Origin: Parvularculaceae bacterium
GTDB lineage: Bacteria > Pseudomonadota > Alphaproteobacteria > Caulobacterales > Parvularculaceae
NCBI GenBank assembly: GCA_004213235.1
Contig: SHAI01000151.1
Location: 1-6,120, forward strand
Length of the DNA stretch: 6,120 nt
Direction of reading: 5' to 3'
Part shown: piece after piece, positions 1 to 5,127 of the stretch
How positions within the stretch are numbered: the stretch's first letter is position 1
How the letters are laid out: every line of letters begins with the position of its first letter
Translations under genes and position numbers: made by a program
Notes under the pieces: generated by a model
Told to the model about the DNA's origin: nothing
The model's input: only the letters and a program-made list of their open reading frames with translations
The model's database searches: none

Positions 1-38
1 GCCAGCGCGGACGCACCAGCTAACATTTTCTTCAACAT
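1..38 (-). CDS. 5' end of an exported protein gene, possibly a curlin subunit (partial)
   Basis: Only 12 complete codons are visible: an ATG at 38-36 followed by a frame reading MLKKMLAGASAL up to the window edge. Two lysines followed by a small, hydrophobic, alanine-rich run is the typical start of a Sec signal peptide. An AAAGG motif lies 9 nt upstream (52-48), and this supports the start. A second ATG at 26-24 is possible but would lose the lysines. The gene is co-directional with and downstream of csgF and csgG, a place where curlin subunits (CsgA/CsgB type) are often found. That assignment is inference from position alone, because no curlin repeat (Ser-x5-Gln-x-Gly pattern) is within the window. 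It could be any exported protein. Confidence 0.5.
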   Translation of the reverse strand, partial: MLKKMLAGASAL

Positions 39-214
39 GAGACTTTACCTTTCACTGTTTAAGTCGTCGTTTGAGTTTTCTTTTGCTAGGGGCGACTGAC
101 GCGCCTCCAGTTTCGCCGCGATATGGCAGAGAAAGGAAACCCCACGGAGGTCGAAGAGATTTAGAGGGAACGATGACCGCATAGGCCTCCCTGCACGGGA
201 GAGTGGACAATTTA

Positions 215-229
215 TTACCTGTACGGTAA
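215..229. promoter_or_regulatory. Inverted repeat TTACC-N5-GGTAA
   Basis: There are perfect 5-bp arms separated by TGTAC, in an A/T-rich setting about 180 bp upstream of the left-edge gene. It could be a protein-binding site for that gene's promoter. Five-base arms arise fairly often by chance, so the call is tentative. Confidence 0.25.
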
Positions 230-307
230 AATAATGCCCGACGGCTCCTGCGCAACGAGACGCACTATGCGGTAAACATTGCATACCCTTGCAAACTCCA
301 TTTCCGC

Positions 308-324
308 AGCGAAATCATTTCGCT
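308..324. promoter_or_regulatory. 17-bp perfect palindrome, candidate operator
   Basis: AGCGAAAT and ATTTCGCT are exact reverse complements around a single C (316). A one-base centre cannot form an ordinary RNA hairpin loop, so a dimeric DNA-binding protein site is the better reading. It lies in the gap between csgG and the left-edge exported-protein gene, about 270 bp upstream of the latter's start. The binding protein is unknown. Confidence 0.4.
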
Positions 325-510
325 AGCGTCATCGCTGTTGCGGGCGAGCGAACTGCCATTCACTCACTCACAATTGCGGGAGTCGTCGACTATCTGCCCC
401 AAAGCATGTTCACGTAACCACGTGTCAATGTTCGGCGCTCGACCGCATCTCCCTTTCACCAAACTGACCCTGGGAATATCTCCGCCCCCCGGTCATTTCG
501 GATGAATCCG

Positions 511-1488
511 TTAGTTCGTCACCTGTCCCAGTTTCGCCATGCTGCTGGCGGCGGCCTGCCCATTCAACGCTGCCTGCCGGGTTCTAGGGGACATAACACT
601 ATTTTCCCGTGTCGATGCTTCGCGCACAGGAGCTTCATAAATACCGCCCTTTTCCTGCTTGTACTGTTCGAGGTGCAATGCCCCGGCGTTACGATCTTTA
701 AATGTCCATAGGCCGACGTCTGACCCCTCTATGACAAGAGCATATACCGCCTTTTCAATAGCCTGCCGAAGCGCCAACAAGCCTGGCTCGTTCGACGTGA
801 CCCCAACGTCCGCCTCGAGAATATTATCGAACGTTACAAATCGAAACGCATTACCGGCGACGCCGACAGACGCGATAGTTTTTTCTGTGGTCACTGAGGC
901 GAGCACCTCACCGGTCTTGACGCTAACCGCGCGAAGATAAACAGAGACAACATTTTGGCGGTAATCAGTCTGCCCGCCAATGCCGAGATAACGCGCCGCT
1001 GCGCCGCCCGTCAGCGTATTCGTGTCAAACCCAACAATCCCACCTTCGAGCAAAACGCCCGCAAACAAAAGCGGAGGTAATGCCTGCGGATTTACACCGA
1101 CCTCTCCCAGATAACGTTGACGCATCTCGGAGATAATCTGGCGTTCCTTGAGAAGGTTATTCAGACTGGCGCGCTCAATAACGGTAAACCAGGAACGGTT
1201 GCCAGTATCCTGCAAAGCCTTGACAAGGATAGCATCTGCACCCTGCGAAACGGCGCGCGAGAGGGTTTGCCCAGCTGTCGTTGGCTTAAATTGACCAGTC
1301 TTATCTGCAAAACCATAAACCGCCACAGGAATTTTCGACGTCGGTGGCGAGAGCCGCAGAAGTTCTTGCTGAGTCTTGGTGACTTTGCCGACGACGGCAC
1401 CCGACGTTAGCATGCTGTGGGAGGCAGGGACGTGTGAACACGCGCTGGCGGTGAACAGAGTAATCAGCGCCAAGCCAGCCCGGCGCAT
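511..1488 (-). CDS. csgG: CsgG, curli secretion channel lipoprotein
   Basis: CsgG forms the outer-membrane pore that exports curli subunits. The 325-residue frame matches E. coli CsgG throughout. It has a lipoprotein signal peptide (MRR, a hydrophobic run, then TASAC with the lipidated Cys at 17), GQFKP at 65-69, a VIERxxLxNLLxER-type segment around 103-115, GGAAARYLGIG at 161-171 in the first membrane hairpin region, FRF at 215-217, GVTSNEP near 229-235 and GLW at 259-261. An in-frame ATG at 1536 would add 16 residues; I prefer 1488 because the signal peptide starting there is canonical, though neither start has a strong Shine-Dalgarno. Two oddities stand out. The loop after GQFKP reads TTAGQT where E. 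coli has YPASNF, so the constriction Tyr, Asn and Phe are replaced. The C-terminus also runs about 40 residues past the usual end. It lies 164 bp downstream of csgF and probably shares its transcript. Confidence 0.95.
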   Translation of the reverse strand: MRRAGLALITLFTASACSHVPASHSMLTSGAVVGKVTKTQQELLRLSPPTSKIPVAVYGFADKTGQFKPTTAGQTLSRAVSQGADAILVKALQDTGNRSWFTVIERASLNNLLKERQIISEMRQRYLGEVGVNPQALPPLLFAGVLLEGGIVGFDTNTLTGGAAARYLGIGGQTDYRQNVVSVYLRAVSVKTGEVLASVTTEKTIASVGVAGNAFRFVTFDNILEADVGVTSNEPGLLALRQAIEKAVYALVIEGSDVGLWTFKDRNAGALHLEQYKQEKGGIYEAPVREASTRENSVMSPRTRQAALNGQAAASSMAKLGQVTN

Positions 1489-1652
1489 ATTTCTCGCTGC
1501 TTTATTAGCCTTCCCCTGAAAAGCCCGATTACACATTCGATCCCCGCTAGTTTACACTACTATCAAAATACACATCAGCTGCGCCAATGCTGCCATGATA
1601 CACACGTCAGCAACTCAGCAAGAAAGGCACAAATGAGCGCCGAGCTTTGCTG

Positions 1653-2078
1653 TTAGTTAATATCGTCTGTGATTAAAGTCGGCACGGTAATCACTGTCTG
1701 CGAACCGTCAGCCTCTGTGATGGTTAGCTGAATGCCCTCGAGAGTTCTCACAAACTCGATCGTCTGATCACCGAAAACAATCCGGCCGGAATCTTGAGCG
1801 TCCTCACCGAAAATAGCATTAGCAACTTCGTTAGAAAGAGACGACAAAAGCCTGCTTTGCAAAGAGCGAATAAACCTGTCAACATCAGACGTGCCGGGCC
1901 TTTCGCTTGCAGGACGTTCATGATCGTTTTGCGCGTTTGCAAGTGCCAGCAGGTGGGCGGAGTTGAATGAATTTCCGCCAAAGGACGGGTTAATGGGCGT
2001 ATAGACAAGCTCTTGTGCTGCCGCTGAGCCCAACATAACCACGCAAAAAAAGATTCCGGCTTTATTTAAATTTACCAT
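1653..2078 (-). CDS. csgF: CsgF, curli assembly accessory protein
   Basis: CsgF caps the extracellular face of the CsgG pore and links secretion to fibre nucleation. The 141-residue product has a Sec signal peptide (MVNLNKAG, then a hydrophobic stretch ending SAAA around residue 21). Next comes the CsgF hallmark N-terminus: NPSFGGNSFNSAHLLALANAQN at about 30-51, matching the E. coli NPNFGGNPNNGAFLL-AQAQN pattern that inserts into the CsgG barrel. The C-terminal part (about 98-135) is a series of short beta-type segments, as in the family. A TTG six bases upstream (2084) is in frame, but the ATG at 2078 is chosen: GAGGGGGA at 2093-2086 is spaced 7 nt from it. It is the first gene of the visible curli unit. 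CsgE, the usual third accessory protein, is not in the window. Confidence 0.94.
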   Translation of the reverse strand: MVNLNKAGIFFCVVMLGSAAAQELVYTPINPSFGGNSFNSAHLLALANAQNDHERPASERPGTSDVDRFIRSLQSRLLSSLSNEVANAIFGEDAQDSGRIVFGDQTIEFVRTLEGIQLTITEADGSQTVITVPTLITDDIN

Positions 2079-2085
2079 TGCCAAA

Positions 2086-2093
2086 TCCCCCTC
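2086..2093 (-). promoter_or_regulatory. Shine-Dalgarno of csgF
   Basis: GAGGGGGA on the minus strand lies 7 nt before the ATG at 2078. It decides the start in favour of that ATG over the in-frame TTG at 2084, for which it would be too close. Confidence 0.7.
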
Positions 2094-2116
2094 GGCAAAC
2101 TCAACCTTATGTTTCG

Positions 2117-2145
2117 TTAGTAAAATGACCTATATTTTTTGTCAA
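2117..2145 (-). promoter_or_regulatory. Predicted sigma70-type promoter of csgF(-csgG)
   Basis: On the minus strand a perfect -35 box TTGACA (2145-2140) is followed by a 17-bp A/T-rich spacer and TACTAA (2122-2117) as the -10 box, which matches the consensus at only three positions. Transcription would start near 2110, giving a leader of about 32 nt before the csgF ATG. The -35 box and spacing are convincing; the poor -10 suggests that an activator may help. Confidence 0.55.
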
Positions 2146-2208
2146 CTGGGCGGGCGTAAAAAATATGAGACGTTCTTTTTTAAATGTTTGAACTTACGCG
2201 TTTTTTGA

Positions 2209-2227
2209 TAGGATATAGTATATCCTA
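2209..2227. promoter_or_regulatory. 19-bp perfect palindrome upstream of the csgF promoter
   Basis: TAGGATATA and TATATCCTA are exact reverse complements around a single G (2218). It lies about 64 bp upstream of the predicted csgF -35 box and about 100 bp upstream of the predicted start. That position suits an upstream activator or a distal operator. The one-base centre and the lack of a following T-run argue against a terminator. I do not recognise the motif as a known regulator's site. Confidence 0.5.
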
Positions 2228-2302
2228 ACAACCTCTGATCGTTAACGGCAGACCAACACCAAAGTAATCATACGCAGCCTTTAAGTAAATCGGCACACCA
2301 TC

Positions 2303-2335
2303 ACTTGAACCAAATCACCCAGCGTGATTTCAAGT
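2303..2335 (-). terminator. Hairpin downstream of the dioxygenase gene, possible transcript end
   Basis: AAATCAC (2312-2318) pairs perfectly with GTGATTT (2324-2330) over a 5-nt loop. An outer stem, ACTTG (2303-2307) with CAAGT (2331-2335), extends it across a 4-nt bulge. It sits about 60 bp past the stop codon of the minus-strand dioxygenase gene. No T-run follows on either strand, so it is not a classical intrinsic terminator. It could protect the 3' end or act with Rho. Confidence 0.3.
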
Positions 2336-2392
2336 AAAATAGACGGCACATTTGACGGTTATTTGCTGAAATATTGCGGCACGTAACCGAAC

Positions 2393-3568
2393 TCAAATAC
2401 TCAGGTCCAGCGCATTATAATTCCGCAGTGACGCTTTCGCCGATTCGTCCCATCTAAATGCAAGCCCCTGTTCGACGAACGGTTGGTATTGAAAGGGCTC
2501 CTCATCTGGGAAGCGCTGGCGGCGTGCGTCGATGCCGTACCCGATGACCTCCGAGCGCTTCGCGATCAACTCTTCATCAAACATCTGGACGACGCTGTGT
2601 GTTCCCGCCCCCATGACGCCAAGAACCGAACTGCGCCGATGGAAGCCCATATTTACAGTAATTCGCGGCTCAAACCCGGTATTTGCAAATGACCCATGAA
2701 CGAGCTGTCGATTGCAGATCACAACATCACCCGCGTCACAGACGATAGGAACTGTGTTTGCAATGCGCTCACTGCCCGATTCCGCGACCAGCTGTTTGAT
2801 GTCTACCTTGCCTTGCTTGTGACTTCCCGGCAGCACCCAGACACCGTTGACAGCCGTACTTCCATAGACCTGCGCCATAAAATTGAAACCGTGAATGCCC
2901 TCATCGAATTTTTCACTGTCCCAATGCGTGGTGCCGTCTTGATGCCAGGATACAGCAGCACCAATGCCAGGCTCCTTGATAAAAAGGCTTTCATTGAACG
3001 GTGCGAAATCCTTGCCGTTGATCGCTTCTGCCACTTTCAGCAATTGCGGATGACCATAGACCCGAAGACAGGTTTCCGAGAATTGCAGGGAGCCTAGCAG
3101 AATGAACGGCGCAGCCGCCGGCGCATCGGCAGCTGGCTCTGGTTCGTGAAGCTTCACCTGGTGGCGCCCATTCGCAAGGGCAGTCCCGCCCAGAGGATCA
3201 CCAAGTGGCTTTGACCAGATAAGCGTTGGCACTGAGCAATCAGCGCCCAGCCCCGGTGACCCGTCTTTTGCGAACGCCTCCCCCGGACCGGCAGGAAAGC
3301 GCTTTTTCATCTGCGCGAGATCTTGCTTGATATCGTCCAATTCGTCCTGCTTCAGAACGCCGGTGAATACATAAAAGCCATACTTTTTATAGGCGGCCAA
3401 TATATGACCAGCGAGCGCCCCATCAGCGCCGAACTCTATCGGGCCACGATTATCAAGGTTTACCGCACGCTCATGCCCTGCCAGGAGGTATGATCGCATG
3501 GCATCTGCGTCCGCGCCGTAATGCGCAGCACAAGCTTCGATAGACTCCAGATAAGCAGGTTGAGACAT
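2393..3568 (-). CDS. Phytanoyl-CoA dioxygenase (PhyH) family Fe(II)/2-oxoglutarate oxygenase
   Basis: This 391-residue soluble protein belongs to the PhyH-like non-haem iron oxygenases, which couple 2-oxoglutarate decarboxylation to hydroxylation of a small molecule. The iron ligands are visible: H209-x-D211 in SWHQDGTTHWD, and the distal H291 in NRQLVHGSFANTG. R302, in EPRITVNMGFHRR, fits the 2-oxoglutarate-binding arginine. The fold starts near residue 50 with the family's GFYVFTGVL-type segment, preceded by an N-terminal helical extension. There is no signal peptide, so it should be cytoplasmic. AGGGA at 3580-3576, 7 nt upstream, supports the ATG at 3568. It is divergent from a TetR-type gene and is probably repressed by it. 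The substrate cannot be read from the sequence: the family spans lipid, amino-acid and secondary-metabolite hydroxylases, and no pathway genes adjoin. It is unlikely to be related to the curli genes that follow. Confidence 0.92.
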   Translation of the reverse strand: MSQPAYLESIEACAAHYGADADAMRSYLLAGHERAVNLDNRGPIEFGADGALAGHILAAYKKYGFYVFTGVLKQDELDDIKQDLAQMKKRFPAGPGEAFAKDGSPGLGADCSVPTLIWSKPLGDPLGGTALANGRHQVKLHEPEPAADAPAAAPFILLGSLQFSETCLRVYGHPQLLKVAEAINGKDFAPFNESLFIKEPGIGAAVSWHQDGTTHWDSEKFDEGIHGFNFMAQVYGSTAVNGVWVLPGSHKQGKVDIKQLVAESGSERIANTVPIVCDAGDVVICNRQLVHGSFANTGFEPRITVNMGFHRRSSVLGVMGAGTHSVVQMFDEELIAKRSEVIGYGIDARRQRFPDEEPFQYQPFVEQGLAFRWDESAKASLRNYNALDLSI

Positions 3569-3585
3569 GGTGCGATCCCTAAATT

Positions 3586-3602
3586 TTTTAACGCTGTTAA
3601 AA
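3586..3602. promoter_or_regulatory. Candidate TetR operator palindrome at the dioxygenase transcription start
   Basis: TTTTAAC and GTTAAAA are perfect inverted arms around GCT. The site touches the predicted -10 box of the dioxygenase gene and covers its expected start point near 3595. It ends 17 bp before that gene's ATG, so a bound dimer should block transcription. It lies in the spacer shared with a divergent TetR-family gene, and TetR-type repressors usually act on such adjacent promoters. The symmetry is seen directly; the partner is inferred. Confidence 0.55.
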
Positions 3603-3630
3603 TTTTAATACCGCCAAATATTTGAGTCAA
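3602..3630 (-). promoter_or_regulatory. Predicted sigma70-type promoter of the dioxygenase gene
   Basis: On the minus strand, TTGACT (3630-3625), exactly 17 bp, then TAAAAT (3607-3602): both boxes match the consensus at five of six positions. The leader would be about 27 nt and contains the AGGGA ribosome-binding site. The spacer includes a 10-bp palindrome, CAAATATTTG (3615-3624), which could be a second binding site. I could not draw an equally good promoter for the divergent regulator in this 88-bp gap. Confidence 0.65.
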
Positions 3631-3656
3631 ATAAACGATCGGCCTAGGGTTTTCAG

Positions 3657-4325
3657 ATGGCGCGCGAAACACCAGACTCGAGCGGGAGCACCCGCACAAA
3701 GAACATGGCCAGGCGACGCGACACCATATTGCGCGAAGCCCGGACCATGATCGCAGAAAGTGGGTTTGACGCCTTGACGATACGCAATCTTGCAAAGCGC
3801 GCTGGCCTCACTGCCCCGACAATTTACAATCTTATCGGCGGCAAGAGCGATATTCTGGCGGCGATCATTAGAGACATCGTTGAACAATTGCAGATCATTC
3901 AGAGCCGGGCCGATGGCAAAACCGTCGAGGAAACATTCGCAAAGCAGATAAATGATTTGGCCGATCATTTCGCCACGGACGAAGCTTTTTATAAAGCTGC
4001 CTTTATTGCCGGTGATCGTAGCGGTTTGTTTGAGCAAAGTTCACAAGAAGGCATCTTCGCGCACTTTTTAAAACAACCGATCGAAGCGTGTGCGGCGGCA
4101 GAAAAGCAAAAACTTCTGCGCGGCAACATACCGCCCGAAGTTCTTGGACTGCAAATCTATGGCTGCTACCGCCTGGCAAGGCAGGATTGGGCAAATGGCT
4201 ATTTTGACCTAAACGGTTTCAGAAAACAGGCCCTCACCGGCATTTTCCTGTGTTTGGCAGCAGACGCAGAGCCATTATTTCGAGAGCATATGATGGATCA
4301 ACTTTCTGCACTTGAGAGGGTTTGA
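3657..4325 (+). CDS. TetR/AcrR-family transcriptional regulator
   Basis: The product is a 222-residue one-component repressor-type protein. The N-terminal DNA-binding domain spans about residues 18-70: RRRDTILREARTMIAESGFD forms the first helix and turn, and LTIRNLAKRAGLTAPTIYNLIGGKSDIL (40-67) is the classic TetR helix-turn-helix, in which many relatives have TLYxHFxxK in place of TIYNLIGGK. The rest (about 75-222) is a helical ligand-binding and dimerisation domain too divergent to suggest a ligand. AGGG at 3646-3649, 7 nt upstream, supports the ATG at 3657. An in-frame ATG at 3705 would remove a 16-residue polar extension and still leave the whole domain. It is divergent from the PhyH-type oxygenase gene, with 88 bp between the starts, and a perfect palindrome lies in between. 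That gene is its most likely target, and its inducer may be the oxygenase substrate or a related compound (inference). Confidence 0.93.
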   Translation: MARETPDSSGSTRTKNMARRRDTILREARTMIAESGFDALTIRNLAKRAGLTAPTIYNLIGGKSDILAAIIRDIVEQLQIIQSRADGKTVEETFAKQINDLADHFATDEAFYKAAFIAGDRSGLFEQSSQEGIFAHFLKQPIEACAAAEKQKLLRGNIPPEVLGLQIYGCYRLARQDWANGYFDLNGFRKQALTGIFLCLAADAEPLFREHMMDQLSALERV

Positions 4326-4481
4326 GGCGAACTGGATCAAAACTGCTTTGTGTCAAAGCCCCCCCCTGGGTCAGCAAAGAAAACAGATATCATGTGTACG
4401 GATGAGCGCATCCTCGCCTGGTTGCGCGCGGGGCACTTTTTGATTCGAAATCCACACGTTGACAGATATTTTTAACGATAC

Positions 4482-4513
4482 GAATACACACCGACATGAA
4501 TACACGCCGATAC
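4482..4513. repeat. Tandem direct repeat, two copies of 16 bp
   Basis: GAATACACACCGACAT (4482-4497) is followed immediately by GAATACACGCCGATAC (4498-4513), with 13 of 16 positions identical. CGATAC at 4476-4481 matches the end of the second copy in the same 16-bp register, so a decayed third copy may precede them. A 16-bp period is about one and a half helical turns, so the copies would face opposite sides of the DNA. It lies between the two candidate promoters of queF. Confidence 0.6.
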
Positions 4514-4546
4514 AAAGAAGCGGGATAGCAGATCATTTTCTCAAGA

Positions 4547-4552
4547 TATGAT
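4547..4552 (+). promoter_or_regulatory. Possible -10 box for queF
   Basis: TATGAT matches the sigma70 -10 consensus at five of six positions. It would start a transcript near 4559, just before the structured segment at 4567-4604. No acceptable -35 box lies 16-18 bp upstream, so the call is weak. Confidence 0.25.
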
Positions 4553-4566
4553 ATGCGATAGAGAGA

Positions 4567-4604
4567 TGCACCGATGCTGCTAATGGGTGCAGCGCAATGG
4601 TGTG
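4567..4604 (+). ncRNA. Structured 5' leader of queF with competing stems (candidate)
   Basis: TGCACC (4567-4572) can pair perfectly with GGTGCA (4586-4591). Alternatively GCTGC (4576-4580) pairs with GCAGC (4589-4593), and TGCACC then closes an outer stem with GGTGTG (4599-4604), with two G-U pairs. The two folds share bases 4589-4591 and exclude each other. An A-rich stretch (4607-4625) follows before the start codon. Queuosine genes are often controlled by preQ1 riboswitches, but I could not match this segment to the preQ1-I consensus, so it is only a candidate regulatory leader. Confidence 0.3.
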
Positions 4605-4638
4605 ATAAAAGTAGTGAACAAAAGAGCGATTGATCGAC

Positions 4639-5127
4639 ATGAACGATACCAGATCATCTGATGCGGCACAGCCCGCAGCAACCGGGTTAACGCGCCTTGG
4701 CGGGCCGGGCGATCTACCAGCGCGCCCGGAGGATGCTGTGCTGGAAACGGCAGCGAACCCACATCAGGACACGATGTATCTGGCGCGGTTTGCCGCACCG
4801 GAGTTCACGTCAATTTGTCCCGTCACGGGGCAGCCGGACTTCGCCCATCTCGTCATTGACTACGCGCCGAAAGAACTCATCATCGAATCAAAATCGTTCA
4901 AACTATTTTTGGGTTCATTCCGCAACCATGGTGCGTTTCATGAAGACTGCACGGTGATGATCGCAAAGCGATTGGTCGCCGCCGCAGCCCCCCATTGGCT
5001 CAGGATTGCGGGATTCTGGTACCCACGCGGCGGCATTCCAATTGATGTGTTCTATCAGACCGGTGCAGCCCCGGCGGGATTGTGGGTCCCTGATCCGGGT
5101 GTGGACGCTTATCGGGGGCGCGGATAA
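4639..5127 (+). CDS. queF: NADPH-dependent 7-cyano-7-deazaguanine (preQ0) reductase QueF
   Basis: QueF reduces the nitrile of preQ0 to the aminomethyl group of preQ1 with two NADPH, in the cytoplasmic pathway to queuosine in tRNA. The 162-residue size fits the single-domain (YkvM-like) class. The catalytic Cys60 lies in TSICPVTGQPD, with Asp67 seven residues later. The family signature ESKSFKLFLGSFRNH (83-97) gives the NADPH-binding segment, and FHEDC (100-104) supplies the conserved His-Glu. The first 40 or so residues are a variable, proline/alanine-rich lead. A TTG at 4630 would add three residues; I prefer the ATG at 4639, although the nearest purine-rich site (AAAGAG, 4621-4626) is 12 nt away, which is long. 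Its stop overlaps the start of the exported isomerase gene by one base, so the two are probably cotranslated. No other queuosine gene is visible here. Confidence 0.95.
   Translation: MNDTRSSDAAQPAATGLTRLGGPGDLPARPEDAVLETAANPHQDTMYLARFAAPEFTSICPVTGQPDFAHLVIDYAPKELIIESKSFKLFLGSFRNHGAFHEDCTVMIAKRLVAAAAPHWLRIAGFWYPRGGIPIDVFYQTGAAPAGLWVPDPGVDAYRGRG

Larger units (their letters stand above)
39..510. other. Intergenic region between csgG and the left-edge gene
   Basis: This 472-bp stretch has no convincing gene. A minus-strand open frame at 284-45 has an arginine/serine/cysteine-rich translation with no recognisable domain, and I regard it as chance. The region should hold the 3' end of the csgG transcript and the promoter of the gene starting at 38. 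Small symmetric elements are present: a 17-bp palindrome at 308-324, a 15-bp one at 215-229, a CTCCC/GGGAG hairpin at 187-201, and CGGAT/ATCCG at 499-510 just past the csgG stop. None is followed by a T-run, so I see no intrinsic terminator. A weak minus-strand promoter (TTGCGC, 16 bp, TATTTT) can be drawn near 256-229, but it is not persuasive. Confidence 0.6.
2085..2392. other. Intergenic region between csgF and the dioxygenase gene
   Basis: This 308-bp A/T-rich stretch carries no gene in either strand that I can support. It holds the csgF promoter and ribosome-binding site at its left end, a 19-bp palindrome at 2209-2227, and a hairpin-forming segment at 2303-2335 downstream of the dioxygenase stop. 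CGGCAC occurs three times (2291, 2344 and 2377). The first two copies follow similar AAGTAAA sequences, giving a loose direct repeat of unknown meaning. Confidence 0.6.
4326..4638. other. Intergenic region upstream of queF
   Basis: No gene is evident in these 313 bp. In order it holds: a short GCTTTG/CAAAGC hairpin (4345-4359) just after the regulator's stop, followed by a run of eight C rather than T; a TTGACA -35-like box (4459-4464) without a good -10 (best AATACA after 18 bp); a tandem 16-bp repeat (4482-4513); a TATGAT -10-like box (4547-4552) without a good -35; and a leader segment with competing stems (4567-4604). The promoter of queF is therefore in this stretch, but I cannot place it firmly. 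Confidence 0.55.

Noticed and set aside
45..284. Minus-strand open frames of 67-79 codons in the gap left of csgG
   Set aside because: The translations are rich in Arg, Ser and Cys with no domain or signal peptide, two overlapping frames are equally open, and the region lies where the promoter of the left-edge gene must be.
409..426. CACGT repeated around AAC (cacgtaaccacgtg) as a regulatory repeat
   Set aside because: The units are only five bases long and not in a clear promoter context; chance is sufficient.
1748..2008. Minus-strand open frame overlapping csgF in another frame
   Set aside because: csgF itself is well supported by its signal peptide and the NPSFGG motif; the alternative frame shows no known pattern.
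2278..2382. Three CGGCAC copies with two AAGTAAA-type lead-ins as a repeat family or small array
   Set aside because: Spacing is uneven and the match outside the short cores is poor; no repeat-spacer regularity as in CRISPR.
2696..3097. Plus-strand open frame of 133 codons
   Set aside because: It is antisense to the oxygenase gene, whose reading frame holds the conserved iron ligands; the antisense translation resembles nothing.
3627..4037. Minus-strand open frame of 136 codons
   Set aside because: It lies opposite the TetR-family gene, which has a clear helix-turn-helix and ribosome-binding site; it would also run through the divergent promoter region.
4345..4359. GCTTTG-TGT-CAAAGC hairpin after the TetR-family gene as an intrinsic terminator
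   Set aside because: The stem is short and is followed by eight C, not T, so it lacks the defining U-tract.
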